Of a DNA stretch of 64,000 nucleotides, positions 51,779 through 60,055 are shown in pieces. The notes under the pieces are model-generated. The model was not told where the DNA came from. It worked only from the letters and a program-made list of their open reading frames with translations, and made no database searches. The stretch is from CBDBUR01 sp965209065. Its GTDB lineage: Bacteria; Pseudomonadota; Alphaproteobacteria; JAPOUT01; G958296285. The stretch is from the NCBI GenBank assembly GCA_965209065.1, contig OZ242373.1, forward strand, positions 744,001 through 808,000, in the 5' to 3' direction. Numbering within the stretch: the stretch's first letter is position 1; the number at the start of each line of letters is the position of its first letter. Made by a program: the position numbers and the translations under genes.

Positions 51779-51933
51779 TATTTTTCTCCTGAATTTTCAA
51801 TGAGTGTTTCCATTTCTTTATGTGTCATGGGTTTTATTGTTTGCGCTGTGTCTGTGAGTGTTAAAAATTCTTTTAAGCTCAAGCGCCAAAAGTCTTGGGG
51901 TGCAAGACCTAGTTTATTGATACCTATCTGCAT
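51778..51933 (-). CDS. GTA tail assembly chaperone, gp10.1-like (51 aa)
   Basis: This small gene is easily missed. It encodes 51 aa beginning MQIGINKLGLAPQDFWRLSL, the short Phage_TAC signature (LGLxPxxFWxLT). It is joined by TAATG to gp10 upstream and by TAATG to gp11 downstream, leaving no gap. It would chaperone the tape measure during tail assembly. Confidence 0.85.
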   Translation of the reverse strand: MQIGINKLGLAPQDFWRLSLKEFLTLTDTAQTIKPMTHKEMETLIENSGEK

Positions 51934-52328
51934 TATTGTTTCCCATGGGAAGCTGCTGTGCTCTCTTTTTTTTTATTTTCACTGGCTGAGCCAGTTTCGC
52001 TAGCTGTGTCGCTAGCTGAGTTCGTGCCAAAAGCAGCGGCGATTAAGCGCGCGGCAAGCTCTATGGCTTCGCCGAAGCCCCCTTCGGGCATCAAAGCGGA
52101 AACTTCTTCATCGGTTATTGTTTCACCGCCGCCTCGTAAAGCTGCGCCCAATAGGTGAATGAGGTCGCTTGCTTTGATATGCCCTTCGGTGAGTCTATCG
52201 GTAAAGCTGATAATGTCATCATCAATCAGTTTTGATTCCAATTCGGCGAGCGCACCTAATGTTAAACATAAAACGCGTTTTTTACCGCCGAGGGTTGTGC
52301 TTATCTCTCCTCTTTGTAAATTAGACAC
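51933..52328 (-). CDS. GTA tail chaperone, gp10-like
   Basis: This 131-aa protein has the GTA gp10/Phage_TAC_11 sequence: RGEISTTLGGKKRVLCLTLG at the N-terminus, then ALAELESKL. After residue 100 a Ser/Thr/Glu-rich tail (NSASDTASETGSASENKK) includes a 12-bp in-frame duplication (51997-52020). It overlaps gp9 by 8 bp. Confidence 0.88.
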   Translation of the reverse strand: MSNLQRGEISTTLGGKKRVLCLTLGALAELESKLIDDDIISFTDRLTEGHIKASDLIHLLGAALRGGGETITDEEVSALMPEGGFGEAIELAARLIAAAFGTNSASDTASETGSASENKKKESTAASHGKQ

Positions 52329-52752
52329 GCGCGACCACCCATGTTAGCTCGCCTGATGATTCCAGCGATAGCCGCCAAGTTAAAACGTTATCATATTCGC
52401 CGGCATACTCTAAGCTGGTAATTTGAAATTTGCCGGTAATCGTATAAAAATGAGGAATGTGAATTTGCCAAAAATCTATGGTGCCATCGACAAAGAATTT
52501 TCTTATTTCTTCGTCGGCTTCGCCATCTCTAAAGATTCCTTCACCGGTGATGCTCATAGATTTGAGTCCTATGCCGGACATCAGCTCGCGCCAGCGATGG
52601 TCTTGTGTTGCGTCAGAAATATCGACTGTTGCCGCGTTGAGGGAAATCGTTTGCGCGCGTAATCCCATAGCGGTGTAAAAGGAAGTGGGGTTTGACGTTC
52701 CTTTTGCTCGAGTAATTTTCAATAGCAGGTCTCTGCCTTTTTGTGCTGTCAT
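52321..52752 (-). CDS. GTA major tail protein, gp9-like
   Basis: This 143-aa tail tube protein of the TP901-1 major tail family has AQKGRDLLLKI at the N-terminus, SLNAATVDISDATQDHRWRE, and SLEYAGEYDNVLTWRLSLES at the C-terminus. AGGAG precedes the ATG. It stacks in hexameric rings to form the tail tube. Confidence 0.92.
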   Translation of the reverse strand: MTAQKGRDLLLKITRAKGTSNPTSFYTAMGLRAQTISLNAATVDISDATQDHRWRELMSGIGLKSMSITGEGIFRDGEADEEIRKFFVDGTIDFWQIHIPHFYTITGKFQITSLEYAGEYDNVLTWRLSLESSGELTWVVARV

Positions 52753-52773
52753 TTTTTTCTCCTTTATGGTTTG

Positions 52774-53145
52774 TTAGTTGGTTTCAATGATGGTTTCTAA
52801 AACGAGTTCGCCGCGGTAGGTTTTGCCGTCGCCGAGCTTCATGCTTTCGGTGGAGCGCACGATATTTAGAATGAGTTGGTGGTTCTCTACAGCCAGCGGA
52901 TTACTTTCGAGAAGCCGCACGAGCTTGTTGAGGTGCTTTTTGACCTCGGCGATGCTAAACGCCTGAGAATAGATGAAAATATGATTTTTTATCTTCATCT
53001 GCCTGTCTTCATACACGACCTTATCGCGTCCGAGCGTGATGTAGGGGTAAGTTGCGCTCTGGCGGATGCCGTCATAGATGGGAGGCAGGCTGCTGTCTTG
53101 AGCCAGCGTTTCCTCGATAGCTTTTTGTAGCGCGAGGTTAGACAT
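52774..53145 (-). CDS. GTA tail terminator DUF3168, gp8-like
   Basis: The 123-aa DUF3168 protein has the conserved IYDGIRQSATYPYITLG stretch and RGELVLETIIE C-terminus. It caps the tail at the head junction. It overlaps gp7 by 8 bp. Confidence 0.9.
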   Translation of the reverse strand: MSNLALQKAIEETLAQDSSLPPIYDGIRQSATYPYITLGRDKVVYEDRQMKIKNHIFIYSQAFSIAEVKKHLNKLVRLLESNPLAVENHQLILNIVRSTESMKLGDGKTYRGELVLETIIETN

Positions 53146-53458
53146 CGCGTGATTCCTCGCAAATGCAAGTGAGATATTTGTTGCGTCCTTGTTTATCGAG
53201 CACGGCTTTGATGTTTAAGACGTGGTTTTGATAAACGAAGCGCATTTCGGGGTTGATGTCGGTTCGATAACGAACGAGCACTTCATAGCGTGTAATGGGC
53301 GTTTCGCCTTCACCGATAGTTTGCTCTTGGCCGGCGAAAGCGCGCACGCTTCCCCACAAGGTAATGTGCTCTTGCCACACTCTTAGCGTTTCACCGCTAG
53401 AGTCTTTGTGAAAAGCGGGGGTTTGAAGTTTTAATCTATGTCGTAATTTACCTATCAT
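53138..53458 (-). CDS. GTA head-tail stopper, gp7-like
   Basis: This 106-aa head-closure protein of the phage head-tail adaptor family has MIGKLRHRLKLQTPAF at the start, LWGSVRAFAGQE, and a C-terminal VLDKQGRNKYLTCICEE. It overlaps gp6 by ATGA. Confidence 0.9.
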   Translation of the reverse strand: MIGKLRHRLKLQTPAFHKDSSGETLRVWQEHITLWGSVRAFAGQEQTIGEGETPITRYEVLVRYRTDINPEMRFVYQNHVLNIKAVLDKQGRNKYLTCICEESRDV

Positions 53459-53970
53459 AATTTTATATTTTTGTAGGGTGCTAACATTGCCAAGATAGTT
53501 TTCGGCATAGAGCTTCCCATTAAATTGACGTTGCCGCGATTTTCATACCAGAAAGCGGTGAGTTGCAAAACGGCTTGTCGCAGTGGCGCGGGAACATCGC
53601 CACCTTGCGTGCCATAGCCGGCGATAAACTCTACTTCGGCTTCTTGTGCTTGGTTGAGTTTGATTTGTATTTCCTCTCCCTTTTTTCTGCTGATGTAGTT
53701 TGAAGTTGCCACGCCCTCCACTTGCACTGCGACAATGCTGCGCGCGGGTCGCAGAGGTAAAAGATGAGCCTTGCCGTCAGCGGGCAGATGAAATATCCAA
53801 TTTTGATTCAAGAGAGCTCTATCGGTATGAGCTTCAATCATCAAGCGCGCGGAGGTGATGAGGCTGGAGATTAAACCATCCTCATCACCATTATCTATCC
53901 GCAAGTGGAGCTTTGTCTCATCAAGCGTAATCACTTCGCCTAAGGAAGCTGATTTCAAAGACAAGAACAT
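53455..53970 (-). CDS. GTA head-tail connector, gp6-like
   Basis: This 171-aa adaptor is of the phage gp6-like head-tail connector family: LDETKLHLRIDNGDEDGLIS, then SLITSARLMIEAHTDRALL, and the C-terminal APLRQAVLQLTAFWYENRG. It lies directly after the capsid gene. Confidence 0.9.
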   Translation of the reverse strand: MFLSLKSASLGEVITLDETKLHLRIDNGDEDGLISSLITSARLMIEAHTDRALLNQNWIFHLPADGKAHLLPLRPARSIVAVQVEGVATSNYISRKKGEEIQIKLNQAQEAEVEFIAGYGTQGGDVPAPLRQAVLQLTAFWYENRGNVNLMGSSMPKTILAMLAPYKNIKL

Positions 53971-55275
53971 TTAGCTAACGCACTTCATCACTTTAATAGC
54001 GGAATGATCCACAACGCCGCCGCCAATTGTTTTTGTTGTATAAAAAACAATATTGGGTTTGTTGGAGTAAGGATCCCGCAGCACGCGCATGTCTAGTCTA
54101 TCGGCGATAAGATAGGCGCGTTTCCAATCACCAAAAGCGATGGGATAAGCGAAGTTTGCGCTGCTTTCGCTTGTGTCTTTGCTTGGCATATCCTCTATTT
54201 CAACAACGGGATAGTCTAGCAAGCGCGCGCGTTCGCCGGCGCGAACGGGTGGTTGCCAAAGCAGGTTATCGCTTTCATCTTTCCAGCGGCGAAGTTCGCT
54301 AATGGTTGTTTTGTTCATTATCCATTGCGCGTTAATCCTGTTGCCTGCCTTGAGTGCATAGACCATTTCCAAAAGTTTGGAGTGGCGGTCAGCATCGTTT
54401 GCGGGGAGGTTTTTGTTTACCCCTGACGCGATATAGCCTATGGCATCGGCACTAAGGTTGCCGCCGTTCGTTGCGATGGTTTCGCGCAAGAAGCCTTTGG
54501 GCGAAGGGCTTGCGTTATTTTTGCCACCTTTGACGAAGGCTTCGGTTTCTTTTTCAGCGAAGCCGACATAGATTTCGTCTGCGAGCCACTGCTCAAGGTC
54601 GATAGCGCTATCGGCGAGCAAGATTTGGCTTGCGGCGGGAGTTGCGACAAGGCGACCGAAAGAGATGGAGCGTTCAGCGAAAGCGCCGTCAGCGCCTGTG
54701 ATGGAGCCATCTTGTGTTTCTGAGTCAGCCCAGCGAATGCCGGGTCCTGCGGCGGCGACGATTTTCTTAAAGTTGGTCGTCGAGACCTGCTGGACGGTTG
54801 CGAGTCCGCGGAAAGGCGAAGCGGTAGCGAGTCTATCGTGAACGGCAGCCATCACGCCTTCGCTCACGATATATCCGCCATAGCCGTCGCTTTGGTTTGT
54901 GCCAGAGCTGAGCGCTTTGCCTTCAAAATTATCCAAGCCGTAGGTGATACCTTTACGGATATAGTCATCGAAGGCGCGTTTATGTTCGTTTTGCTCTAGG
55001 GTGTTTGCGCCGCCGAGTTCGGGTCGCGACTGAGCGAGCGCGAAGTCGTCGAGTGCTTTTTGTTGTCGCGAGATAGTGCTATCCAAACGCTGCAACTTTT
55101 CTTCGGTAACGACATCACTTGATATTCTTTTATCTATCTGTGTGAGTCGCTCGTTGTTGGCGTGTTTGAAAGCTTCGAACGCGCGCATAAGTTCGTCGAG
55201 AGCTTGTCGCACTTCCTGTGCTTCTTGTGGTTGAGCTTTATTGCTCATTTTCATTGCTTTATTTTCAGAGGTCAT
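53971..55275 (-). CDS. GTA major capsid protein (HK97 fold), gp5-like
   Basis: The 434-aa protein starts with a coiled-coil scaffold-like segment (residues 10-90) that the prohead protease would remove. The HK97 core follows: SDGYGGYIVSEGVMAAVHDR, FGRLVATPAASQILLADSAI, NAQWIMNKTTISELRRWKD. It ends GGVVDHSAIKVMK. Size and order match the RcGTA capsid gene. Confidence 0.93.
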   Translation of the reverse strand: MTSENKAMKMSNKAQPQEAQEVRQALDELMRAFEAFKHANNERLTQIDKRISSDVVTEEKLQRLDSTISRQQKALDDFALAQSRPELGGANTLEQNEHKRAFDDYIRKGITYGLDNFEGKALSSGTNQSDGYGGYIVSEGVMAAVHDRLATASPFRGLATVQQVSTTNFKKIVAAAGPGIRWADSETQDGSITGADGAFAERSISFGRLVATPAASQILLADSAIDLEQWLADEIYVGFAEKETEAFVKGGKNNASPSPKGFLRETIATNGGNLSADAIGYIASGVNKNLPANDADRHSKLLEMVYALKAGNRINAQWIMNKTTISELRRWKDESDNLLWQPPVRAGERARLLDYPVVEIEDMPSKDTSESSANFAYPIAFGDWKRAYLIADRLDMRVLRDPYSNKPNIVFYTTKTIGGGVVDHSAIKVMKCVS

Positions 55276-55289
55276 ATTTTTTCCTTTTG

Positions 55290-55805
55290 TTAAAAGTTTT
55301 CTATTTGGGTTGAGGGGTTCAGATGACTAGCGGCTTGTCGTAAGCCGCTGGCTAAATCTGATTGGGTGAAGGGGTTGCCTATATTTTCTGTTCTGCCTAT
55401 GCGCGCTTCGGGGTGCATAGGAAAGGTAACGATAGATATTTCTGCTAAGTCTATTTCTTGGACGATGCGATAGTTCAAGCGCGAAGGCTGCGAGCGAATG
55501 GTGCGAAAGCCGATAGAGAGTCCGTCTAGCGCGCCGGCTTGAAGCAGAGTCCAAATTTCTGCGGCGCGTTCTATGTCTAACAGCAAGTGCCCTTCGACAT
55601 AAAGCCCGTGCGCGTCTTCTTTTATTTGATGCCACAAGCCGATAATTTGGCTCGCGTCATGTTGATAAAGCATTTTAACAACGCGCGCGCCGCGTCTGCC
55701 GAGAGAGGCAGAAAAAGCGCCGGGGGTTATGATGTCGTTGGTTAAATCGGGAGAATTAAAAATGCTTGCATATCCTCTAAAGTATCCTTTGTTATTTATT
55801 TCCAC
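55290..55805 (-). CDS. GTA prohead protease (HK97 family), gp4-like
   Basis: This 171-aa serine protease is of the phage prohead protease family. It has FRGYASIFNSPDLTNDIITP, MLYQHDASQIIGLWHQIKED with the catalytic His, and GLSIGFRTIRS with the catalytic Ser in DGLSIGF. It processes the capsid protein. It overlaps the small gene upstream by 14 bp. Confidence 0.92.
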   Translation of the reverse strand: MEINNKGYFRGYASIFNSPDLTNDIITPGAFSASLGRRGARVVKMLYQHDASQIIGLWHQIKEDAHGLYVEGHLLLDIERAAEIWTLLQAGALDGLSIGFRTIRSQPSRLNYRIVQEIDLAEISIVTFPMHPEARIGRTENIGNPFTQSDLASGLRQAASHLNPSTQIENF

Positions 55806-56067
55806 GATAATTTTCTCTCCTTTTCCAGTCGTCTAATTTATGCTCCATACGTTCTAGGGTTCGTTTCATATAATTTGTGGTTTCCTCTAGCCGCGCGATG
55901 CGTTCGCTGGTTGTGTCAATAAATTCGGTGCGCTGCTCGATGAACTCGACACGCTGGACAAGTTGCCCCGCCCACACCAAGCCGAGTGCTGTTTGCAAAA
56001 CAACTGCAAGCACCAAGCCAATAGGGACATGCCTATCTAAAAACCAAGGTTGTTTTACTGCGTTCAT
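55792..56067 (-). CDS. small membrane/coiled-coil GTA protein, gp3.5-like
   Basis: The 91-aa protein has one membrane helix (about residues 15-35) and then a coiled coil (VEFIEQRTEFIDTTSERIAR). It lies between portal and protease, the place of RcGTA orf g3.5. Its function is unknown. It overlaps the portal gene by ATGA. Confidence 0.75.
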   Translation of the reverse strand: MNAVKQPWFLDRHVPIGLVLAVVLQTALGLVWAGQLVQRVEFIEQRTEFIDTTSERIARLEETTNYMKRTLERMEHKLDDWKRRENYRGNK

Positions 56068-57314
56068 CTTGCGGGATTCCTAGAGGAGCTAGAGGGGTCA
56101 GCGGGGTTGCCCACTTCATTTTCGTTGAGAGCATCGCCGCCTTGTAGCGGCTGATAGCCTAAAGCGGCGCGTTTTTCGTTAAGGGTGAGGAAGTTGCTTT
56201 CGCCAATTCTTTTCCACAGGGTTTCGCGCTCTTGGGCGAGCGCCTCTATTTTGTCGCTATCAAAAGAGAGGCGCAGTGGCTGTCTGCTTGTGAAGTGCGG
56301 GTGGAGGAATTGCATCAGTCCTTGCGCGGCGCGTTTAACGAGCGGCATAATTGTTTGTCGCCAGAAGGTTCTATTGGCTTCGGCGTAGTTGGAGAAGGTG
56401 TTATCGCCGGGGATACCGAGCAGCATCGGTGGCACGCCAAACGCGAGCGCTATTTCGCGCGCGGCGACATGTTTGGTTGCGATAAAGTCCATATCGCGTG
56501 GGGTGTGTCCCATGCTGGTCCATTCGAGACCGCCTTCAAGTAGGAGCGGGCGGCCGGCATTAGACGCGCCCTCATAATTTTCGACGAGTTCTTCTTTGAG
56601 GCGGCTAAATTGCTCTTGGGTTAGGTTGCCGGAGCCGTCTTGCCCGCGATAAACGAGTGCGCCCGAAGGGCGCGCTGAATTATCTAAAAGGGATTTGCTC
56701 CACTGCCCTGCGGCGTTATGAATGTCGATACCATAGGCGGCGGCTTCTATCGGGCTTAGTCCGTAGTAGTCGTTGATGGGGTGAAAAAGTTTTGTGTGTA
56801 AGATGGGCGTGGTTTGTTGTGTTTTACTCCACCTAATTTTTTTGCCGTTAATTTCATATTCATATCCTGCGACTTGCCCGCGTGTGTCGGTAATGACGCG
56901 CATTCTATCGGGGCGCAAGCAGTGGAGTTCTTTATTTTCGCCTGCGCTGACGAGTTCTAGGTAGGCATTGCCTGTGAGTTGTAGGTGTCCATACCAATTT
57001 TCGAGCATATCGATACCGCTTTGTGATTGGTTAGGTAGTTGTAATAAATTTAAGATGGGGTGGCTATCGAGTTCTTTTTTACCAGCGAACAGGATCCACG
57101 GCACGCTAGAAGCGGCTTCGGCAATCATGCGCACGCAGCGATAGACGATAGCATTTTTCATAAAGCCTTCGCGCGCGAGCGCTTCCATATTACGCGGAGT
57201 CCAAACGGCTCTACCTGCGAGATGTAAAGCGGCTAAATGCTGTGCGGGCACGTTTGAGCCTCCTGCTTTACTTTTTAGAAAGTTTGGCAAGCGGCTAGAT
57301 AAATCTAGTTTCAT
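56064..57314 (-). CDS. GTA portal protein, gp3-like
   Basis: The 416-aa phage portal protein (HK97 family) has NAIVYRCVRMIAEAASSVPW, WYGHLQLTGNAYLELV, and FGVPPMLLGIPGDNTFSNYA. It forms the DNA entry ring of the capsid. ATG 57314 is preferred over 57335 because AGGAG lies 7 nt upstream. It is the first GTA gene here: no terminase precedes it. Confidence 0.93.
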   Translation of the reverse strand: MKLDLSSRLPNFLKSKAGGSNVPAQHLAALHLAGRAVWTPRNMEALAREGFMKNAIVYRCVRMIAEAASSVPWILFAGKKELDSHPILNLLQLPNQSQSGIDMLENWYGHLQLTGNAYLELVSAGENKELHCLRPDRMRVITDTRGQVAGYEYEINGKKIRWSKTQQTTPILHTKLFHPINDYYGLSPIEAAAYGIDIHNAAGQWSKSLLDNSARPSGALVYRGQDGSGNLTQEQFSRLKEELVENYEGASNAGRPLLLEGGLEWTSMGHTPRDMDFIATKHVAAREIALAFGVPPMLLGIPGDNTFSNYAEANRTFWRQTIMPLVKRAAQGLMQFLHPHFTSRQPLRLSFDSDKIEALAQERETLWKRIGESNFLTLNEKRAALGYQPLQGGDALNENEVGNPADPSSSSRNPAR

Positions 57315-57334
57315 TTTTTCTCCTTTGGATAACA

Positions 57335-57368
57335 AAACCGCCCAAAGCGTGATTGCTTTAGGCGGTTT
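57335..57368 (-). terminator. terminator-like hairpin just before the GTA operon
   Basis: The inverted repeat is AAACCGCC-C-AAAGC-GTGATT-GCTTT-A-GGCGGTTT. On the minus strand the last arm is followed by TTGTTATCC, forming an intrinsic-terminator-like structure with a short U tract (GGCGGTTTTGTT). It lies 20 bp before the portal ATG and only 7 bp before its Shine-Dalgarno. It may end rlmE transcripts, act as an attenuator for the GTA operon, or both. Confidence 0.7.
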
Positions 57369-57416
57369 ATCAAATGAGGTAAGAAAAGGTTTCTATAAAC
57401 ACTTTTCCGCAGATAG

Positions 57417-57449
57417 AATATAGGTAGGTATGGAGCGTGTCGATGTCAA
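57417..57449 (-). promoter_or_regulatory. candidate GTA operon promoter
   Basis: A consensus TTGACA (57444-57449 on the minus strand) lies in the 150-bp gap between rlmE and the hairpin. At 17 bp the -10 is poor (TACCTA); TATATT at 57417-57422 is better but 21 bp away. The recA promoter shows a similar long-spaced TTGACA/TATATT pair. Transcripts from here would run through the terminator-like hairpin. Confidence 0.4.
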
Positions 57450-57520
57450 GTTTTGCGTCACGTTTTTATAAAAATTATTTAGCGGGGATAGGGATTGAAA
57501 TTTATTTTTATTCGCGCGCC

Positions 57521-58144
57521 TTATAGGGGGGATAGGATAAAGTTTTTTCCTAACAAATAAAGCTCGGCTGATTCCGAGCGCGATGCTTTTGGTTTTTCGT
57601 GTTGTTTTTTAGCGAAATGCTGTTTGAATAGAGTTTCTAGTTCTTGTGTGCCGCCGGCGCGTGCTTTAATGAGGAGGTCGCCATTTTGTTTTAGGATGCT
57701 TGCGGCGAGTTCAAACGCGGCGTGCGCGAGTGTTTCGCTACGCGCTTGGTCTGTCGCGCGATGGCCGGTAAGCGCGGGCGAGCAATCGCTCAGCACGAGG
57801 TCGGCTTTTGCGCCGAGCAGAGTAATAATTTCTTGCGCGAGTCCCTCTTGCTCTATATCGGCTTTGATGAAGTTGCATCGCGGGTTTTGGATTTCCAACG
57901 CGGCTATATCCACAGCAACAATTTTCACATTCGGGCTGGTATTTTTAAGCAGGAACTGGCACCACCCGCCGGGAGCAGCGCCGAGATCGACGATGGTCTT
58001 TTTCCCTTGTAGCAGCTTCGTTTTTTGGGCTATTTGCTCTAGCTTAAAAGCCGAGCGGGAGACATAGCCTAGTTCGCGCGCGCGGCGCACGTAATAGTCT
58101 TGGCTCTGGCGCCTAATCCACCGCTTTGAGGAACCACCTGTCAT
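57521..58144 (-). CDS. rlmE: 23S rRNA (uridine-2552) 2'-O-methyltransferase
   Basis: This 207-aa FtsJ/RlmE enzyme methylates U2552 of 23S rRNA late in 50S assembly. It has RSAFKLEQIAQKTKLLQ, the SAM motif VDLGAAPGGWCQFLL (about residues 52-66), and VLSDCSPALTGHRATDQ with the catalytic Asp. It is divergent from the thioesterase gene, with a TATAGT/TATACT region shared in the 46-bp gap. Confidence 0.95.
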   Translation of the reverse strand: MTGGSSKRWIRRQSQDYYVRRARELGYVSRSAFKLEQIAQKTKLLQGKKTIVDLGAAPGGWCQFLLKNTSPNVKIVAVDIAALEIQNPRCNFIKADIEQEGLAQEIITLLGAKADLVLSDCSPALTGHRATDQARSETLAHAAFELAASILKQNGDLLIKARAGGTQELETLFKQHFAKKQHEKPKASRSESAELYLLGKNFILSPL

Positions 58145-58190
58145 TTCTATTTAACTATACTAGAATAGACTGATTCGCTGTGAGGCACCA

Positions 58191-58706
58191 ATGACTTATT
58201 CTAAAATTGATATGAGCGCCGCTCCTCTGGTTCTGCCGTTGCGGGCGGTTTTGCCGGAGTGGCTTGATAGCAACAACCATATGAATGTTGCTTATTATGT
58301 TTTGGTGTTTGACGAGGGGCTTGGTGCGGTGTGGGACGGCATTGGTTTGGGCGATGATTATCTGCGCGCGGAGCATTGCGGCGGTTTTGTGTTAGAGGCG
58401 CACGTGTGTTATTTAAGGGAAGTGCGCGAGGGTGATAAATTGCGATTACACTATCAGCTACTCAATTTTGATGACAAGCGCATGCACTATATTATGCTTA
58501 TGTTTAATGAAGAAAAAAACTATCTTGCGGCGACCAGCGAGCAAATTTCGATTCACGTTGATTTGGACAAGCGCAAGGTTTGCCCTTTCCCTTCTAATAT
58601 CTACGATAAATTGGCGGCTCTTTTAGAGAGTCATAGTTCTCTCTCGGTGCCGGAGCAAGTTGGCAAGTCCATTCGCCTCAAGCCTGCCAAGCCGCGCGCG
58701 CGATGA
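58191..58706 (+). CDS. 4HBT-type acyl-CoA thioesterase
   Basis: This 171-aa hotdog-fold thioesterase has EWLDSNNHMNVAYYVLVFDE, the Asp/Asn-His-Met-Asn active-site pattern of the YbgC/4HBT class, and EAHVCYLREVREGDKLRL. The sequence is close to betainyl-CoA or carnitine-pathway thioesterases, but that assignment is tentative. TGAGG precedes the ATG. It overlaps the chloride-channel gene by ATGA. Confidence 0.82.
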   Translation: MTYSKIDMSAAPLVLPLRAVLPEWLDSNNHMNVAYYVLVFDEGLGAVWDGIGLGDDYLRAEHCGGFVLEAHVCYLREVREGDKLRLHYQLLNFDDKRMHYIMLMFNEEKNYLAATSEQISIHVDLDKRKVCPFPSNIYDKLAALLESHSSLSVPEQVGKSIRLKPAKPRAR

Positions 58707-60055
58707 AGTCGTTATTTGTTAAAAAAGAGAATGTTCATCCTTTGCTTTGGGTGATGTCGCCTATCATTGGGATAGGGGTTGCTTATGGGGTGATAGGGTT
58801 TCGTTATTTAATTGACTGGATTCATTACCTATGGCTTGGCGCGGATATGGAGAGTTTGCTGGCGAGTGCTGCATCGGCGGCTTGGTGGCAGATAATGGCG
58901 GGACCTCTGCTGGTTGGAGTCATAGCGGCGTGTGCTTTGCGTTTTCTGCCGCCGGAGGGTCGCCCGCTAGGCGTTGCGGATATTCTCATTGCGGACAGCT
59001 TGAAGGACAAGCGGATTAATCCGCAAGCGGGTTTGAGTTCTGCTTTGTATGCGGCTTTATGTTTGGGCGGCGGCGGCTCGGCGGGACGGGAGAGTCCGGC
59101 TATTCACTTAGGCGTTGCGATAACCGCGAGTATGACGCGTTTTTTTTCTCTGCCGCGCTCGGCGACGCATTTATTGTTTGCGTGTGGCACGGGAGCGGCG
59201 GTTGCGGCATCTTTCAACGCGCCGATTGCGGGCATGCTTTTCGCTCACGAGATTATTCTGCGTCACATTGCGCTCCCGGCGATTATGCCGATTGCCCTTG
59301 CGTGCGCGGCGGCGACTGCGATTACAAGAATTCATCTTGGAGAATATCCGGCTTTTTCTCTCGCGGATATTACGTTCGCGCCTACGTCTTATACTGAGTT
59401 GGGATTTTTTGCTTTGCTTGGGCTTGTGTGCGCTATGGTTGCGATTTCTTTTACTTACCTGACTTTTCGTTTTATCGATATAAGCGAAAAGATTCCAGCA
59501 CCCGATTGGACGCGTCCGCTTTTTGTTGGAATCATTACGGCTTTTGTCGGGCTTGCCTTGCCTCAGGTGCTAGGCATTGGTTATGAAATTACCGATGCGG
59601 CATTAAAGATGCAGCTGTCTTTATATTTGGTTTTGGTTTTGCTTGTTGTGAAGTTAGTTTTGACCGCGCTCACTTTAGCGGGACGTTTTGGCGGCGGTGT
59701 TTTCTCGCCGGCTTTATATTTAGGCGCGATTACCGGCGCGGCGTTTGCTTTCGCGCTTAATTCTTTTATTCCTGATACGAGCAGCAATTACACGCTTTAT
59801 GTTGTGGCGGGTATGGGGGGTGTTTCGGCGGCGGTGCTGGGCGCGCCGCTTTCGACGATTATGATAGCCTTTGAGCTCATTGGCGATTACCAAGTCGCGC
59901 TTGCCTTGATGGTCACCGCGACCATTGCGACTGCCTTCACGCACATTGCGGTGGGCGAGGGTTTCTTCCGTCTCCAAGCAGAGCGGATGGGGCTGAAAGG
60001 TCGCCCTCACGGGGGAATTATCCACAAATCCAATCAGGTGCGAAATCATGAGTGA
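58703..60055 (+). CDS. ClC-family chloride channel or Cl-/H+ antiporter
   Basis: This 450-aa inner-membrane protein has the ClC motifs GGGGSAGRESPAIHLG (gating Glu near residue 129; the usual GREGP reads GRESP) and AGRFGGGVFSPALYLGA. The N-terminal GSGIP motif is replaced by LGVADIL, as in many divergent ClC proteins. It has no C-terminal CBS domains. It probably moves chloride or another anion. It overlaps the helicase gene by 8 bp. Confidence 0.88.
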   Translation: MKSLFVKKENVHPLLWVMSPIIGIGVAYGVIGFRYLIDWIHYLWLGADMESLLASAASAAWWQIMAGPLLVGVIAACALRFLPPEGRPLGVADILIADSLKDKRINPQAGLSSALYAALCLGGGGSAGRESPAIHLGVAITASMTRFFSLPRSATHLLFACGTGAAVAASFNAPIAGMLFAHEIILRHIALPAIMPIALACAAATAITRIHLGEYPAFSLADITFAPTSYTELGFFALLGLVCAMVAISFTYLTFRFIDISEKIPAPDWTRPLFVGIITAFVGLALPQVLGIGYEITDAALKMQLSLYLVLVLLVVKLVLTALTLAGRFGGGVFSPALYLGAITGAAFAFALNSFIPDTSSNYTLYVVAGMGGVSAAVLGAPLSTIMIAFELIGDYQVALALMVTATIATAFTHIAVGEGFFRLQAERMGLKGRPHGGIIHKSNQVRNHE

